In this document: positions 19,555-30,357 of the stretch, in pieces
Numbering within the stretch: the stretch's first letter is position 1
Layout of the letters: every line of letters starts with the position of its first letter
Source: Nematostella vectensis
Taxonomy: Eukaryota; Cnidaria; Anthozoa; Actiniaria; Edwardsiidae
NCBI RefSeq assembly: GCF_932526225.1
Contig: NC_064038.1
Location: 5,688,741 to 5,752,740 of the forward strand
Direction: 5' to 3'
Length of the DNA stretch: 64,000 nt
Translations under genes and position numbers: made by a program
The notes under the pieces: generated by a model
Databases searched by the model: none
What the model saw: only the letters and a program-made list of their open reading frames with translations
Told to the model about the DNA's origin: nothing

Positions 19555-22500
19555 TTACAGTAAGCAAAATACGAGTATGTACACAGAAGCAGTCAATAGA
19601 AGACAGACAGCGCTGTTGAGCCCTCGTGCACCCGAGCCAGCGGGCTTAGGACCTCCTCGTGCCTCGTGCTTCGTACACTGACTCTGCTTACTCTGGGACA
19701 GACACAGGGCGTGGTCCATCACGTGGAAAATGTAATTCTGTTCGACCACGCCCGTCAATAGGTCGGCCCAGGGACCAGTCGAGTAAATACCTGAAGATAA
19801 GAGGTGTCAGTCCTGGGAAAGTTGTGAAAGGAGCAACGCTACTTCACATAATCTATTGCGTTCTTTACATGCAAAAACAGTGAGACAAACAGGCGCACAG
19901 GAAAGAAATAACGATCCTTTAATAAAAAATAAATGACCCACTTTTTGGCGGCCAAAATGAGACGCGCTTTACCTTGTGTGTATATCACCACATATGATGC
20001 CAGGGGTATATCAACCTGCCTCTGTAGTTATACCTCAAAATACCTCTCCTGTCCATCCCAGAATACCCCCACATGTATAACACCACTTACCCACGTCCTA
20101 AATGCCATGACTCTCATTGCCATCTATTCCATTAGACCCTTCCCACCCCTCCCGAGGTATATCACAACACCCCCCTCCCCTCCACAATAATAACAGCACC
20201 TTCCAACATATTGTCCGCCATGACTCTCATAACAATCTATGCCATTAGACCCTCCCCTCCCCAGAGATATCATCACATCCCCTCCCCTCTAAAGTATAAC
20301 ACTACCTACCCACGTCCTGTCCGCCATGGCTTTCATACTCATCATTTCCATTATACAGAGACTGTTGTTGAAACTTAGCACNNNNNNNNNNNNNNNNNNN
20401 NNNNNNNNNNNNNNNNNNNNNNNNNNNNNNNNNNNNNNNNNNNNNNNNNNNNNNNNNNNNNNNNNNNNNNNNNNNNNNNNNNNNNNNNNNNNNNNNNNNN
20501 NNNNNNNNNNNNNNNNNNNNNNNNNNNNNNNNNNNNNNNNNNNNNNNNNNNNNNNNNNNNNNNNNNNNNNNNNNNNNNNNNACCAACGCTGTCTTGGAAG
20601 TCAACTAGTTGCTGAGCTGTCCATTATAATAATTTTAGTCAACAAATCGTATTTTACACAAAAAATATAAAAGGAGATATTGTCCGTCCCCAAGCAATTA
20701 CAAGGCATGACTTCGGCTTTCCTCCTTCCCCTCCGAGCAATTATTACAACCATTCCTGCCTCTAGAAAGACAACAGACGAGTTAGAAATAGAAAGACTAG
20801 GTGGTCTGCGTAGGCGTGGGCTAGGCAAGCTCCGAAGAATGCTCCACCGAAGAGCTAACGCTCAAAACGTCAGCGCAACTTCCTTGTTTCACAGAGGCGT
20901 TCAACATACTTTTTCAACCTTGTGTAGATTACTCTTGTTTCAGGCCCTGTGTTATATTTGGTAACCAACGTCCACCATACCTATATCTTTGCACTTCTGG
21001 GCATCGCTGACTTCCATCTCTTTCCTCATATCGCTCTCCCAGTTGCGGCTTGGGGAGTGTGCGTACAGGCTGGCCGGGGTGGCATGGGTCACACGCATGG
21101 TGGTGACGATACCTGTCGCCATCCCGGCTTCCTCTGCGAGCTTCAGGATGCTGTCGACCTTTCGTTCATTTGTCATCGAGCTGCAGTTCTTGAAGACGAC
21201 TTGCTCGTTCAGACCGATAATTGCTGGAAGACATTAAAAAGGACATTCTAGATCCCTATTCAGGCACAACTTTGTTACTGTTTACGTCATCTAATGGTGA
21301 AAAAAACATTTTTGGGTTGAGATTTTTAAACAACTATCTAAGTCGTTATAGAAATCATACAGCTAACATCACTCACAATATCTCGTCTTCACGCCGCTGA
21401 ACAATGCATTAGCTGTTCCCGCGGAGTCGGGCACCTGTTTATCCGTATTATAAGTCTTAGAAAGACCGGTATACGGGAATTCCTCATAGGCCAGATACCC
21501 CTCTTCGCCCTTAGCCCCGGATAACTGGCCCTTGCGAATCCGCGCCGCGGTATTAGTAGTGATGTCACAGCCATCGCCTATGAAGATGATCACATTTTTG
21601 GCGGGCTGGTGGTTGGGCTTCCTGTTGATGTGTTTGCTGAGCTCTTTTAGGGCATCGGTGAACCACGCGTTAGACGATTGCTGTGGTGACGCGGCCAGGG
21701 AGACTGGGGTGAGTAAGAGCTATATTAGTACCTGGAAGATCGCGTTCGAGACAAAGCTCGAGTCGGAATGGAGATGGGGTGGGGGGAGGGTTAGTTTTGG
21801 GGTGGAGTCGGGGTTCCCGATGTTCCGAACTAAAATGGCGAGTCTATCGGTCCCTGTTTTTCCCTTTTATCAGGACTCTGTAATTTAGTTCCACTTTTGA
21901 GTGACATGACTCTTCCAATAAAAGAATAAGGAGCCGAGTACATAACGAATTTCAGTCCGGGCTGAAGACATCTGGAACTTCAGCTCGAGTTGCGGCTTCA
22001 AAATTATATGCTTTAAATCCAACCCGGGTCAGCCCGGGCTGAATTTTGGAATACCAGAAGCGCATGTGTTTGAGGGTTTCTGCAGTCCACTACATACAAC
22101 GTGGAAGCGGATTGTATTGTTTTTCAGCCTTAGCTGAAATATTTTCGAGATTTTACAGCGATTTTCAACCAGCCCGGGCTGAAAAACTTCCCCTTCCCCT
22201 GAATGAAATTGATCCCGGGCTGAAAACTCGTTCACGTAATCGAGACAGCAATTTTAAAAGTATTTGTGGGGGGATACCGGATACTTTCAGCTTCCCTGAA
22301 CGGGCTGAAAACTCAGCCCGGACTGAAATTCGTCTTGTAATCGACCCGGGTAGAGCGGTAACGCAAACGGTAGAGCAAAACGCTTTTAGGCAGGCACAAA
22401 CAAAAGCGAGGGAGAACCCTGAATAGAAAGCCAGTTTTTGATGCTAATTTAAATTATTTCGAGCTTTGGAGGTGAACAGTCCGGAATCGCGGAGTCCGGA

Positions 22501-23327
22501 TCGTAGGATACCGGACCTCACGAGAGCCAATCAGAGCGAGCGATTTGATAAATACCGGACCCCGAAAAAACATACTTGTAATTCGGGCCTTTGGGGGACT
22601 TGGGTCGGGTAAACCCGAAACACTGGATTTCCGTTCACAGAAGTGATGCTGCGATAAAAAAGCAAAAGCTATGATTCAGATGACATGCTCACGACAGTCG
22701 AAAACAATTATTTATTTTCCTATCAAAGTTTTCCTAATTTCTTTTCCATTTTTTAAACCTTCTAGCTGGAAGTCTACAATATTGTGTAGACGTTTTTCGA
22801 AAAGCGATTGGATTTATTTTCTTTTCATTTCCTTCTGGCGTTCTAGTTATAAGAATTTCGTATCCTGGTACTGGTATCGATAATCATGAATCGTGAGAAA
22901 CCCTCTTTCTCAAATAAATATGCCCATAATTCTGCGCCGCCGTTTTATATTCAGGTTACACGTTGTTTTGAAACGTTTACGCCTCGATTGCTAGCTTGCT
23001 AGAGCGTGCGAAAACACAGAACGCTGAACAACCGAAAATACAAATTACCATACTACCACTAATGAAGCATTTGAGTGTATATTCTCTTTTTTTTTCTTTC
23101 TATAAATTGTTTGGATGCCTGTTGTTATTTTTCTACAGGGTCAAAGATTATACTATTACAACAATGATAATTTGGGTATAACCAAGAATGTAAAGCATTA
23201 AAAAAAAGGTGAACAGCTCTGAAAGTAACCAGAAACTATTTAAACATGATCTAGCAAACTTACCTTCGATTAGAAGGAGCAAAACGAACGGCAAAAGAAG
23301 CATCGGTCTTCCGGGCATGGCTGCCAT
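19555..23327 (-). CDS. Alkaline phosphatase, GPI-anchored type, middle exons in assembly gap
   Basis: A secretory-pathway phosphomonoesterase of the metazoan ALPL/ALPI family, likely on the outer cell surface. Exons seen: 23264-23327 (signal peptide rich in Leu, start MAAMPGRP), 21377-21703, 20981-21223, a start at or just below 20588 running into the N gap, a piece from the gap down to 20310, and 19555-19790. Phases agree wherever both sides are visible. Diagnostic text: NVIIFIGDG (metal site), LSKTYNTDKQVPDSAGTA with the catalytic Ser, TGIVTTMRVTHATPA, ESHGGQDV, and GVVEQNYIFHVMDHA. The C terminus is a hydrophobic tail after a small-residue stretch, which fits a GPI signal. About 250 residues, including the HxxGH-type metal ligands, are missing into the 200-N gap. 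The GDG is followed by CDI rather than the usual MG. Confidence 0.88.
20085..20345. repeat. Tandem copies of alkaline phosphatase exon 3' edge
   Basis: The true exon edge at 20310-20355 (cccacgtcctgtccgccatg, then ctttcatactcat) is repeated at about 20092-20135 and 20205-20255 (gccatgactctcat, then ctatkccattagaccc). The copies lie on the intron side and are separated by CT/C-rich spacers (cccctcccc) with a period of about 110 bp. Confidence 0.75.
20382..20581. other. Assembly gap of 200 N
   Basis: Exactly 200 unknown bases, a round number typical of a scaffold join whose true length is unknown. The alkaline phosphatase exons on its two sides leave about 250 codons unaccounted for, so the real gap should exceed 200 bp. 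Confidence 0.95.
21945..22333. mobile_element. MITE with 21-bp perfect inverted repeats in phosphatase intron 1
   Basis: Bases 21945-21965 and 22313-22333 are exact inverted repeats, with core ttcagtccgggctga. The interior carries several more copies of the palindromic core gcccgggctgaaa, giving a strongly folded element of about 390 bp. No coding capacity and no clear target duplication. Confidence 0.75.
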
Positions 23328-23592
23328 ATTGCTTTTGAGACTATGCGAACAATCGTGACCGATAAATAAAAGAAGTGATCGAAGTTGAAAAGAACCCGCA
23401 GGATTAGTTGAGCACGTGTGCTATTTTGTTCGATAAGGAACAAATATGACAGGCCTTGCTTTGTAGCTTAAAGGATTTTCACAAAGGCTTAAAACCTGAA
23501 CCTGTAAATCGATGAGTAGTGTATGACCCGGGGGCTAGCGTGAAAAATACAAAGAAGTGGAGTGTGAAGTGAGTTTTGCAATGTTATAAAGA

Positions 23593-23600
23593 TGACGTCA
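23593..23600. promoter_or_regulatory. CRE-type palindrome TGACGTCA, phosphatase/Ly6 spacer
   Basis: A perfect CREB/ATF palindrome in the 730-bp spacer between the divergently oriented phosphatase and Ly6 genes. A second one is at 23992-23999, 66 bp before the Ly6 start codon. Confidence 0.4.
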
Positions 23601-23991
23601 CTAAATGAGTCTTTTTAAAAGAATTTGAAACAAAGAGCGATCATCAGAATAAAGTGCTTCATTTTTATGAATGCTTCACGGGTTCACTTCAGTATTCACA
23701 TACGTATTTTAAGCATCCTTGGGGGGTTGTTTAGAAGTTTTTGCTGGCCGCCATTTTGTAAAAAAAAAGTTTTTAGATTAGCATGTGTTTCTCGTGCTCG
23801 TTCTCGGGCTCGTTCGCCCCAGGCTCTTTGGAGGAACGGCAGACATGTCAGAAATGATCATAAAGCACTGCCATGGCCACGGCAGTACATAAGAAACCGT
23901 ATAATTTGTTGCCCGCGGCGCTAAAGTTTTTTCAATAAGGAAAAAAACTTAGAAACGCTTTCTATATTGCGCGCACGTATGAACAATAAGA

Positions 23992-23999
23992 TGACGTCA
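23992..23999. promoter_or_regulatory. CRE-type palindrome TGACGTCA near Ly6 start
   Basis: A perfect CREB/ATF palindrome 66 bp upstream of the Ly6-type start codon. The match is directly visible; function is inferred. Confidence 0.4.
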
Positions 24000-24057
24000 C
24001 CAACCGTCGCAATTGTGACGTCTAAGTGCCACCCCGTATGGCATAAGAATGTGAAAA

Positions 24058-25288
24058 ATGAAGAGAGAATTTTTGCTTTTCGCGGCGACCACGCTTGTTT
24101 GTATTGGATTCGGTAGGTTGAATTCATTGCTTGCGATTGATTACGATTGAGATGATTACAGGAGGCACCGCGGAGGGGGAGGGGCTGGTGGGGTGCGGCC
24201 CCACCTCTTTTTGCGACAAAAACATGTCAAATACTATGATTTATTCCTTTTAAGTTTTTCAATATGATAATTGTTTTCAATTATCAGCCTATCACCCACA
24301 TTTTATACTCCACGGTCTCTGGATTGAGGTGCTTTCGGGATATACTAAAATCATTCTCCGTGCGAGTTCTCTATTAACAAATTAACTATGCGAGGACTAT
24401 AGGAAAAGAGGGCTATATCGAGGTGTAGGGGGATTAATAATTCGGACTACGTTTGGGCGGGTAATTATACGTTTCTTTGTAATTATTTTTAATAGGTAAC
24501 GCGATCACTTGCAACCACTGCTTAAACAATGGGACGATAACCGAGTGCCTGAAGAAGGGGGAGGTAAAAAAGTGTGCGCAGGATTCGCAATGGTGCTTTT
24601 ACCAAGAGTCCCAACCTTACCATCGGTGAGTCTAGACCAACACCTACACCAGCCACAACCTTACCATCGGTAAGTCTAGACCATCACCTACACGAGCCAC
24701 AACATTACCATCGGTGAGTCTAGGCCATCCCCTACACGAGCCACAACCATACCACTACATTAAACTCTCTTTGAAACAATCCAGGACCTCCCGCCTTTCC
24801 CCTTAGACACGGCTCTGCTGTTCTTGTTTTCTATTTTTCACTGTTTGATCCAATCTTTAAAATAAAGGCATGGCTGTTACTCAAAGAGCTGAAGTCTGAA
24901 TTTTGAAAATAGCATACCCGCCCACTTTACCACTAATACCTTTACAAGCAGGCGCTAAAACGATCAATTACGGTATTTACTTTCTTTCTTTTGAAGCAAT
25001 GGAAAAGGAAAGTGGACCGTTAGTATGGGATGCGGAACACCTATTAACAACGGATGCGACGAAAGAATGGGGACCCTTAAATGCAAGCACTTCTGCAGCT
25101 ATAAAGAAAACTGTAATTCAGATATGGCACGCAGGCCAGAGCGGCTCATTCCAACGGCAGGATCTGAATCTGTGAACGAGCGACCGCTAGACATGGCGGT
25201 AATTGTCATGCTCTATATAATCGTTATTCATGTCGGGTGGGACGAGTTTTTACGGACTCTGATGAAGGCTGCAACTATCTGTTTCTGA
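24058..25288 (+). CDS. Ly6/uPAR (three-finger fold) surface protein, three exons
   Basis: Exons 24058-24112, 24496-24625 and 24997-25288 join in phase to 158 codons plus stop. Exon 1 encodes a signal peptide (MKREFLLFAATTLVCIGFG). The mature part starts ITCNHCLNNGT and has ten cysteines in Ly6/uPAR spacing, ending with the diagnostic CSYKENCN. A hydrophobic stretch (MAVIVMLYIIVIHVGW) near residue 130 is followed by a charged tail ending in CF, so it may be a GPI signal or a membrane anchor. Ly6 proteins are cell-surface or secreted modulators; the partner here is unknown. The intron before exon 3 has a weak polypyrimidine tract, and the reading frame rather than ORF length decides the third exon. 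An AATAAA is at 25317. It is a family member by fold, and nothing suggests a venom component. Confidence 0.82.
24605..24760. repeat. About 50-bp tandem copies of the Ly6 exon 2 donor edge
   Basis: The exon end caaccttaccatcg plus donor gtgagtctaga (24612-24635) is repeated with donor gtaagtctaga at about 24655 and gtgagtctagg at about 24705, followed by a last partial copy. Each copy keeps a perfect GT donor, so three equivalent donors sit in a row. Confidence 0.85.
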
Positions 25289-25316
25289 AATTAATGATTT
25301 ATTTTGTTATGGAACA

Positions 25317-25322
25317 AATAAA
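25317..25322 (+). promoter_or_regulatory. AATAAA polyadenylation signal of the Ly6 gene
   Basis: A canonical hexamer 29 bp after the stop codon, in the right orientation. Confidence 0.55.
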
Positions 25323-26560
25323 CCTACAAGTTGTGGTATAAGGATCGTTTATTTTGTGTATATAGTGAATCTATATTTTTTATGGATTGCGTTTACCCTT
25401 GATGGGGTTCTCACACCTATAAGCAAAAAACCTTGGGTGTGGTTTACCTTTAGCACCCAGGGTAATTCCTTTGAAAGCTGCCACAATGTCTTGAAGACTC
25501 TTGGTAAATGGTTCATATATTATTTGCCAAACTAAAATAAACTTACTAAAATAAACTTACTAGAATAAACTTACTTACACAATGTATTTGAACATTGATT
25601 TGATTATATTCATTAACATTACTCAGGCCCATATTAAACACTGTTCTGGTTTGGTTGAGGCTCGACAACAGAGTGCTTCCATAATAAATGTGGGGTTGAG
25701 CTCCTCAATAATTAAATTTTGTGCATTATTGTAACTTGATGCACGACTTAATCTAGGCCTTAGTCTTAGAACATCTTCCCAACTTCACATTTTATGGTAT
25801 TATACGCAAGTGTGCATCGACATATTGATTTGTGCAAGGGTCAAGACGTGAAATGAAAAGTTGGGCATTATAAGCATTCTATTAAATGGCTTCATTCTTC
25901 AAAGAGCTGTTGGCCAGTAGCTTTCTTTTTGTGAGGAGTAATCAAGGGTATGCTAAATCTGCTCCGTGGTTTTTTTTCCAATTGTTGTTTTCCAACAACA
26001 ATGGTGCCAAGACAATCTGAATTCATTTTTAGACAAATCGTGAATCAATGTACAGCCACACCAATATGGCATCTAGTAATAAGACAAAATATAATGCAAA
26101 TTACTAATCATTGCTTTGGATTTGGTGATAAAAGTATGCCAAGAAAAGCATTTCCTTTGATATGATTAAAGTGACATTGAGTTGATGTTTCAATCAATAT
26201 TGAAAGTAGAATTGTGATGAGAAATCTCGAAATAACCATCAAAAACACTTCTTTTACCAAATCCGATTAATAATATAGCCAATGCTTGCCCAAACAAGCT
26301 CACGGAAATGGATGCCTTGGTACTTTGCTAGGATCACAAAATGGTGGCTGACAGAGTCTTACAATTGCTTTACATAATTTGCAGTCAGGTCAATAATTCA
26401 TCAGGGGAAATTGTCAAGGCTTTGTGGTTACAAAATACCAGAGCTCAAAACTTGAAGTGTCAATAGTTAGTGCAAGCATAGAAAGGTATTAGTCTGGATC
26501 TTCTACGATGCAAACTTGTTCCAGCGAGATGCATCCATACAGAAGTATGTGCTTGATGAA
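25323..26560. other. Spacer between Ly6 and EMC2 3' ends, no gene seen
   Basis: AT-rich sequence without a conserved frame; it must hold the 3' untranslated regions of two convergent genes. A triple short repeat (ctaraataaacttact) is at about 25530-25575. Confidence 0.55.
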
Positions 26561-27460
26561 TTAGGATGGGATGTTTTGGGGTAAACTAAGCTGTAGTGAA
26601 TCAAGCATACTTCCTAGCACTCCCATATTATCCTCCTCTTGCGTGCCACCATTCCCAGCCCTTGCCGCTTGGTAGCGTTCCATGATCTGGGCGCCGGCCC
26701 ATGCTGAGTACTTTGCATTTTCCCGCTTTGCTTTCGGCTCCTTTGCAGATATGGAGAGGTGTGAGGCAGCCATGAAGAAGCCATAAAGTGCTCGCATGTT
26801 GTCGTTATCTAGTTTAAGGGACTGTGCAAAGTACTTCCTTGATTTTTCCATACTTTCTAGATCTCCTATAGTATATAGGATCTCAGCATATCTTTGATGG
26901 TAGAGATGATTGTGAGGGTTAGTAAGAATCAGTTCTTCCATGCAAAATTTAGCCTTTTTCAGATCTTGATGGGTTATGTACAGCTCTACAAGCTCCATCC
27001 ACGCTTCTTGGTCGTTCATAAACTTAGTTAAATATTCATTCAACTCCTTGATCGCCTCGACCATTTTGTTTTCTGCTTTCAAGATTGCAATTTTTCTTTT
27101 AAGAGCCACTGCATTAGCTGGTTCGGCCTCAAGAATCTTGTCATAGATTCTCTCAGCGTCATCAAATCTCCCTAATGCCTCTAATCTCATACCTTTTAAC
27201 TTCTTCACTCGCATACTATTCGGGAATTGAGTGTTTAGTTCTTTCAAACACATGGTCGCCAAATCCAATTTCCCACTATCTAAAGATGCCAAAAAAACCT
27301 GCTCGTAAATTGTCCACAGTTCATCCCCTAGTTTGTTCCCGTGTTCCAGTAGAAGACATTCTCCTAATTCCACCACTTCTTCGCTGTTTCGTAGTGGTTC
27401 TTCTCGCCATTGTCGCATCTTTTGTCTCGCAACTTCTAAATCTACGACTTCGTCCGCCAT
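26561..27460 (-). CDS. EMC2: EMC2, ER membrane protein complex subunit 2 (TPR protein)
   Basis: A cytosolic scaffold subunit of the ER membrane protein complex, which inserts tail-anchored and multi-pass membrane proteins. The 299-residue product matches the usual family length (human 297). Conserved blocks include KMRQWREE near the N terminus, LGDELWTIYEQV, LGRFDDAERIYDKIL, VALKRKIAILKA, AIKELNEYL, DQEAWMELVELYI, the strongly conserved TNPHNHLYHQRYAEILYT, and SRKYFAQSLKLDNDNMRALYG, together a TPR array. I chose MADEVVDLEVA (27460) as the start because it aligns with the family N terminus. The frame is open for 52 more codons upstream to 27616, but that part lacks homology and would run through the promoter. 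It is intronless, which is notable beside multi-exon neighbours. Confidence 0.94.
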   Translation of the reverse strand: MADEVVDLEVARQKMRQWREEPLRNSEEVVELGECLLLEHGNKLGDELWTIYEQVFLASLDSGKLDLATMCLKELNTQFPNSMRVKKLKGMRLEALGRFDDAERIYDKILEAEPANAVALKRKIAILKAENKMVEAIKELNEYLTKFMNDQEAWMELVELYITHQDLKKAKFCMEELILTNPHNHLYHQRYAEILYTIGDLESMEKSRKYFAQSLKLDNDNMRALYGFFMAASHLSISAKEPKAKRENAKYSAWAGAQIMERYQAARAGNGGTQEEDNMGVLGSMLDSLQLSLPQNIPS

Positions 27461-28057
27461 CTTGTAAGATTTTACCGGTACCATCCGCGCTTGCGCAATG
27501 CGAGGGACACTTTGGCTAGGTGTGCGTGAACTAAGAAATAAAACCCTTGAAAAAAGGGACTTCGACGGACCATATGATATTTGACGGGGATATATTGGCT
27601 GATTCCAGGATAACATGTTCTCCTCTCCTCTGCTGATTCACAAAAAAAAAAAAAAAAAATCGAGCAAAGCTCAGGCCAATAGAATAAGAATTAAGCAAGC
27701 AGAGACTTCCTTCGGGAAAAAAGTCAAGCAGAAAAACTGTCAAGGAAAAATCGAGTAAGACTCTCTCCCTTGTCAAATATTTCATTGTGTCTTATCAAAA
27801 AGAGCTAAAGAAAAACTTATAAAAACACTTTGGCTAGGTGTGCATCATATCTCTTCGTGGGCACAAAAAAAGCTGGGCGAATGTTTTTTTTTACAAGCGC
27901 ATGTTGTTGAATGCTCAAACCAACGACAACTTTGCGTACCCCCCCCCCCCCCCCCCCCCATAAACTAATTTTTGGCATGAAAAAAACATCGACTTCGAGA
28001 AAAAACTGTCACCCTGTCTCTCTCTCCCCATTCCCTCGCGTGCTTGTACAATCCAAA
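27461..28057. promoter_or_regulatory. Divergent promoter region between EMC2 and MRPL37
   Basis: The two start codons lie 597 bp apart on opposite strands. A 19-bp direct repeat (acactttggctaggtgtgc) is at 27507-27525 and 27825-27843, bracketing about 300 bp that include an A run at about 27642-27659. A C run is at about 27941-27959. The direct repeat could be an insertion footprint or a shared promoter element. Confidence 0.5.
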
Positions 28058-29707
28058 ATGTCGGCTCTCGGAGCTCTCGCACCTCGGCTTCTAGGAAACA
28101 CAACTAAACGATACTTACCTCCTTGTTTGACGCGATTTTTCCAGACTTTGGTAGATGAAAATCCCAGCGAGCCTATACCAGCATCAAATCCCGTTCGCGG
28201 AGAATTTGCGCCCAAGGCATTTATTATTCTTCCAGAACACCAATCCAGAGATCTTGAACAAAATTTGTGGCTCACAAAAACAGCCATCCAACAATCTCTA
28301 CCTTTACGCCTGGGGAACGCACAATTGGAGATTCCGGAAACGGCTTTAAGGGACTTTTCTCACTCATTTTTAGATTCTCTTAGACAGAAGTTTGGGTTTC
28401 AAAGAGAGGAGTTTCGAAGAAGATCGTTGATAGAAGAGGAACTGAATTTAGGAGTCTTGCTAGAAGTTCTGCGAAGTTGTATGAGTTATATGTCTTGTGC
28501 AGGGTCTAGATACTCACATTTGAGAGAAAGCTTTTTAGATAGAAATCCTCAAATAATTACTCACTGGAGTAGAGGTGGAAGTTGTTTCCAGGTCAAAACT
28601 AAGCCAAGTTATGTTTTGTGGACAAGATACCCTGTGGAGTTGTTCAGCTATGGTGGGTATTCACATATCTTCTACCAAATTCACTAAACTCAAGGATAGC
28701 CCAAGAGTCAACCTTTCAAAGAGCTTATGGAATATCCGATTCATTATTTACTGTCATACATATACATTTATGTGCACATTGTTGTTTTCATTCCTTTGTT
28801 ACTCACTGCTCTCCCACAAACACCTTGCCCCTTATCAGCCTTTCTCATTTTTTGCCCGCTACCCTACCCACTATCCCTTTTCACCCCCCCCCCCCCCCCC
28901 TCAACCTTGATGCCATGGTATGAATACCTGCTTTTAAGCAACAACTCGAGGGTAGCTTTTTTGAGGAATTGACAGTTTTTATCCTGGATTTTTTTTTGGG
29001 TATGAAATTTTGTGCTGTCTTGCACCCCCCCTATTCCATTGTGTTTATAGCGTAAACCCTTGTATTGTGACTCTTACAATTAGTGATGATTCACACTGAT
29101 TCACTGCTTAAATACTATGTACAGCAGAATAATAAATTAAATATTTTTTGCAGAGCTTGACACGACCTTGGATACAGCTATACCTGGTCCATACAAACCT
29201 AATGCTTTGGATGTATACGCACATAAATATGTCCCTCTGAAAAACGTCCCTGGCTGCGTAAACAGACAACAAAGCCTTTATCCATACTGTCATACAATGC
29301 TGTTGACATGTGTCAATCAATCAGCTACACAGATGCAGTCAAATGGTATCCTGAATATGTTTAGTTTGTTGTTATCTCATGCACTTGATGATGGACGTGT
29401 ATTTGGCTCAGAGCTATCATCACCAATAGCAACAAAGTGTATTGTCACTGATGGTACAAAGTACATATTCATGTGCTACCAGCTCAACACCCTAAACTTC
29501 GGAAAAAAGAAAAAGGACAATAGTATCAAGAACATGGTATGGATGACTGATGCCATTCAATTGTTCAAAAAGAAATCACACACCAATCACAGGAAGAAAA
29601 CACTCATATTGGAGAGTGTTGCCCCTTCACATAAGTTACCAGGGTTTAATGAGGGAATGCTTAGAACACTGATATCTTTTCTATGTGATAGTAATGCTAA
29701 CCAATAA
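28058..29707 (+). CDS. MRPL37: Mitochondrial ribosomal protein mL37-like, copy 1
   Basis: A component of the mitochondrial large ribosomal subunit. Exons 28058-28652 and 29154-29707 (phase-1 intron) give 382 residues. The N terminus (MSALGALAPRLLGNTTKR) is a basic, Ser/Leu-rich presequence. LWLTKT followed by a Leu/Pro segment, and later TDGTKYIFMCYQLNTL and KNMVWMTD, match the mL37 family pattern WLTKT...TDGR...QLNT...VKNLAW. A frame extends upstream to 27911 but that part is low-complexity. mL37 and mL65 are related, so mL65 is a less likely alternative. Its last 80 or so coding bases are repeated in tandem beyond the stop codon. A diverged second copy with the same intron position lies at 44097. 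Confidence 0.8.
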
Positions 29708-30258
29708 TCTACAGAGTTCTTGGAGTTACTGTTACAGAATGATCATAAGTTGTTATCTTGAGTTTGTGTTCTGTTGCAGTCCTTCTTATTGGAGTCCTAA
29801 TAACCACTTGTTTGCTTTATTAGTTTCCCATTAACACTTCACATAAGTTACCAGGGTTTAATGAGGGAATGCTTAGAACACTGATATCTTTTCTATGTGA
29901 TAGTAATGCTAACCAATAATCTACAGAGTTCTTGGAGTTACTGTTACAGAATGATCATAAGTGGTTATCTTGAGTTTGTGTTCTGTTGCAGTCCTTCTTA
30001 TTGGAGTCCTAATAACCACTTGTTTGCTTTATTAGTTTCCCATTAACACTTCACATAAGTTACCAGGGTTTAATGAGGGAATGCTTAGAACACTGATATT
30101 TTTTCTATGTGATAGTAATGCTAACCAATAATCTACAGAGTTCTTGGAGTTACTGTTACAGAATGATCATAAGTTGTTATCTTGAGTTTGTGTTCTGTTG
30201 CAGTCCTTCTTATTGGAGTCCTAATAACCACTTGTTTGCTTTATTAGTTTCCCATTAG
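29625..30258. repeat. Three 212-bp units repeating the 3' ends of both MRPL37 and ABCD4
   Basis: Units start at 29625, 29837 and 30049 and are almost identical. Each contains the final 83 bp of the MRPL37 copy 1 coding region with its stop, the spacer, and on the minus strand a copy of the ABCD4 C-terminal end (GKLIKQ-T-SGY stop). A fourth, diverged partial unit (about 30260-30395) contains the true ABCD4 stop at 30358. So the array began from the junction of two convergent genes. Confidence 0.9.
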
Positions 30259-30357
30259 CACTTTCTCTTCTACAAAGCTCTTGTGTTTACTGTTACAAAA
30301 TTATCATAAATTGTTTGCTTGAGTCTGTGTTCTGTTGTACTCCTTGTTATCGGAGTC

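Noticed and set aside
20601-20964. Overlapping frames on both strands between the N gap and phosphatase exon 3
   Set aside because: None matches the phosphatase middle region. The conserved text resumes only at the gap edge.
25025-25175. Frame MEKESGPLVWD as the Ly6 exon 3 reading
   Set aside because: It lacks the cysteines. The phase from exon 2 and the acceptor at 24996 select the Cys-rich frame instead.
27461-27616. N-terminal 52-codon extension of EMC2
   Set aside because: It lacks family similarity and runs into the promoter. The Met at 27460 aligns with the family start.
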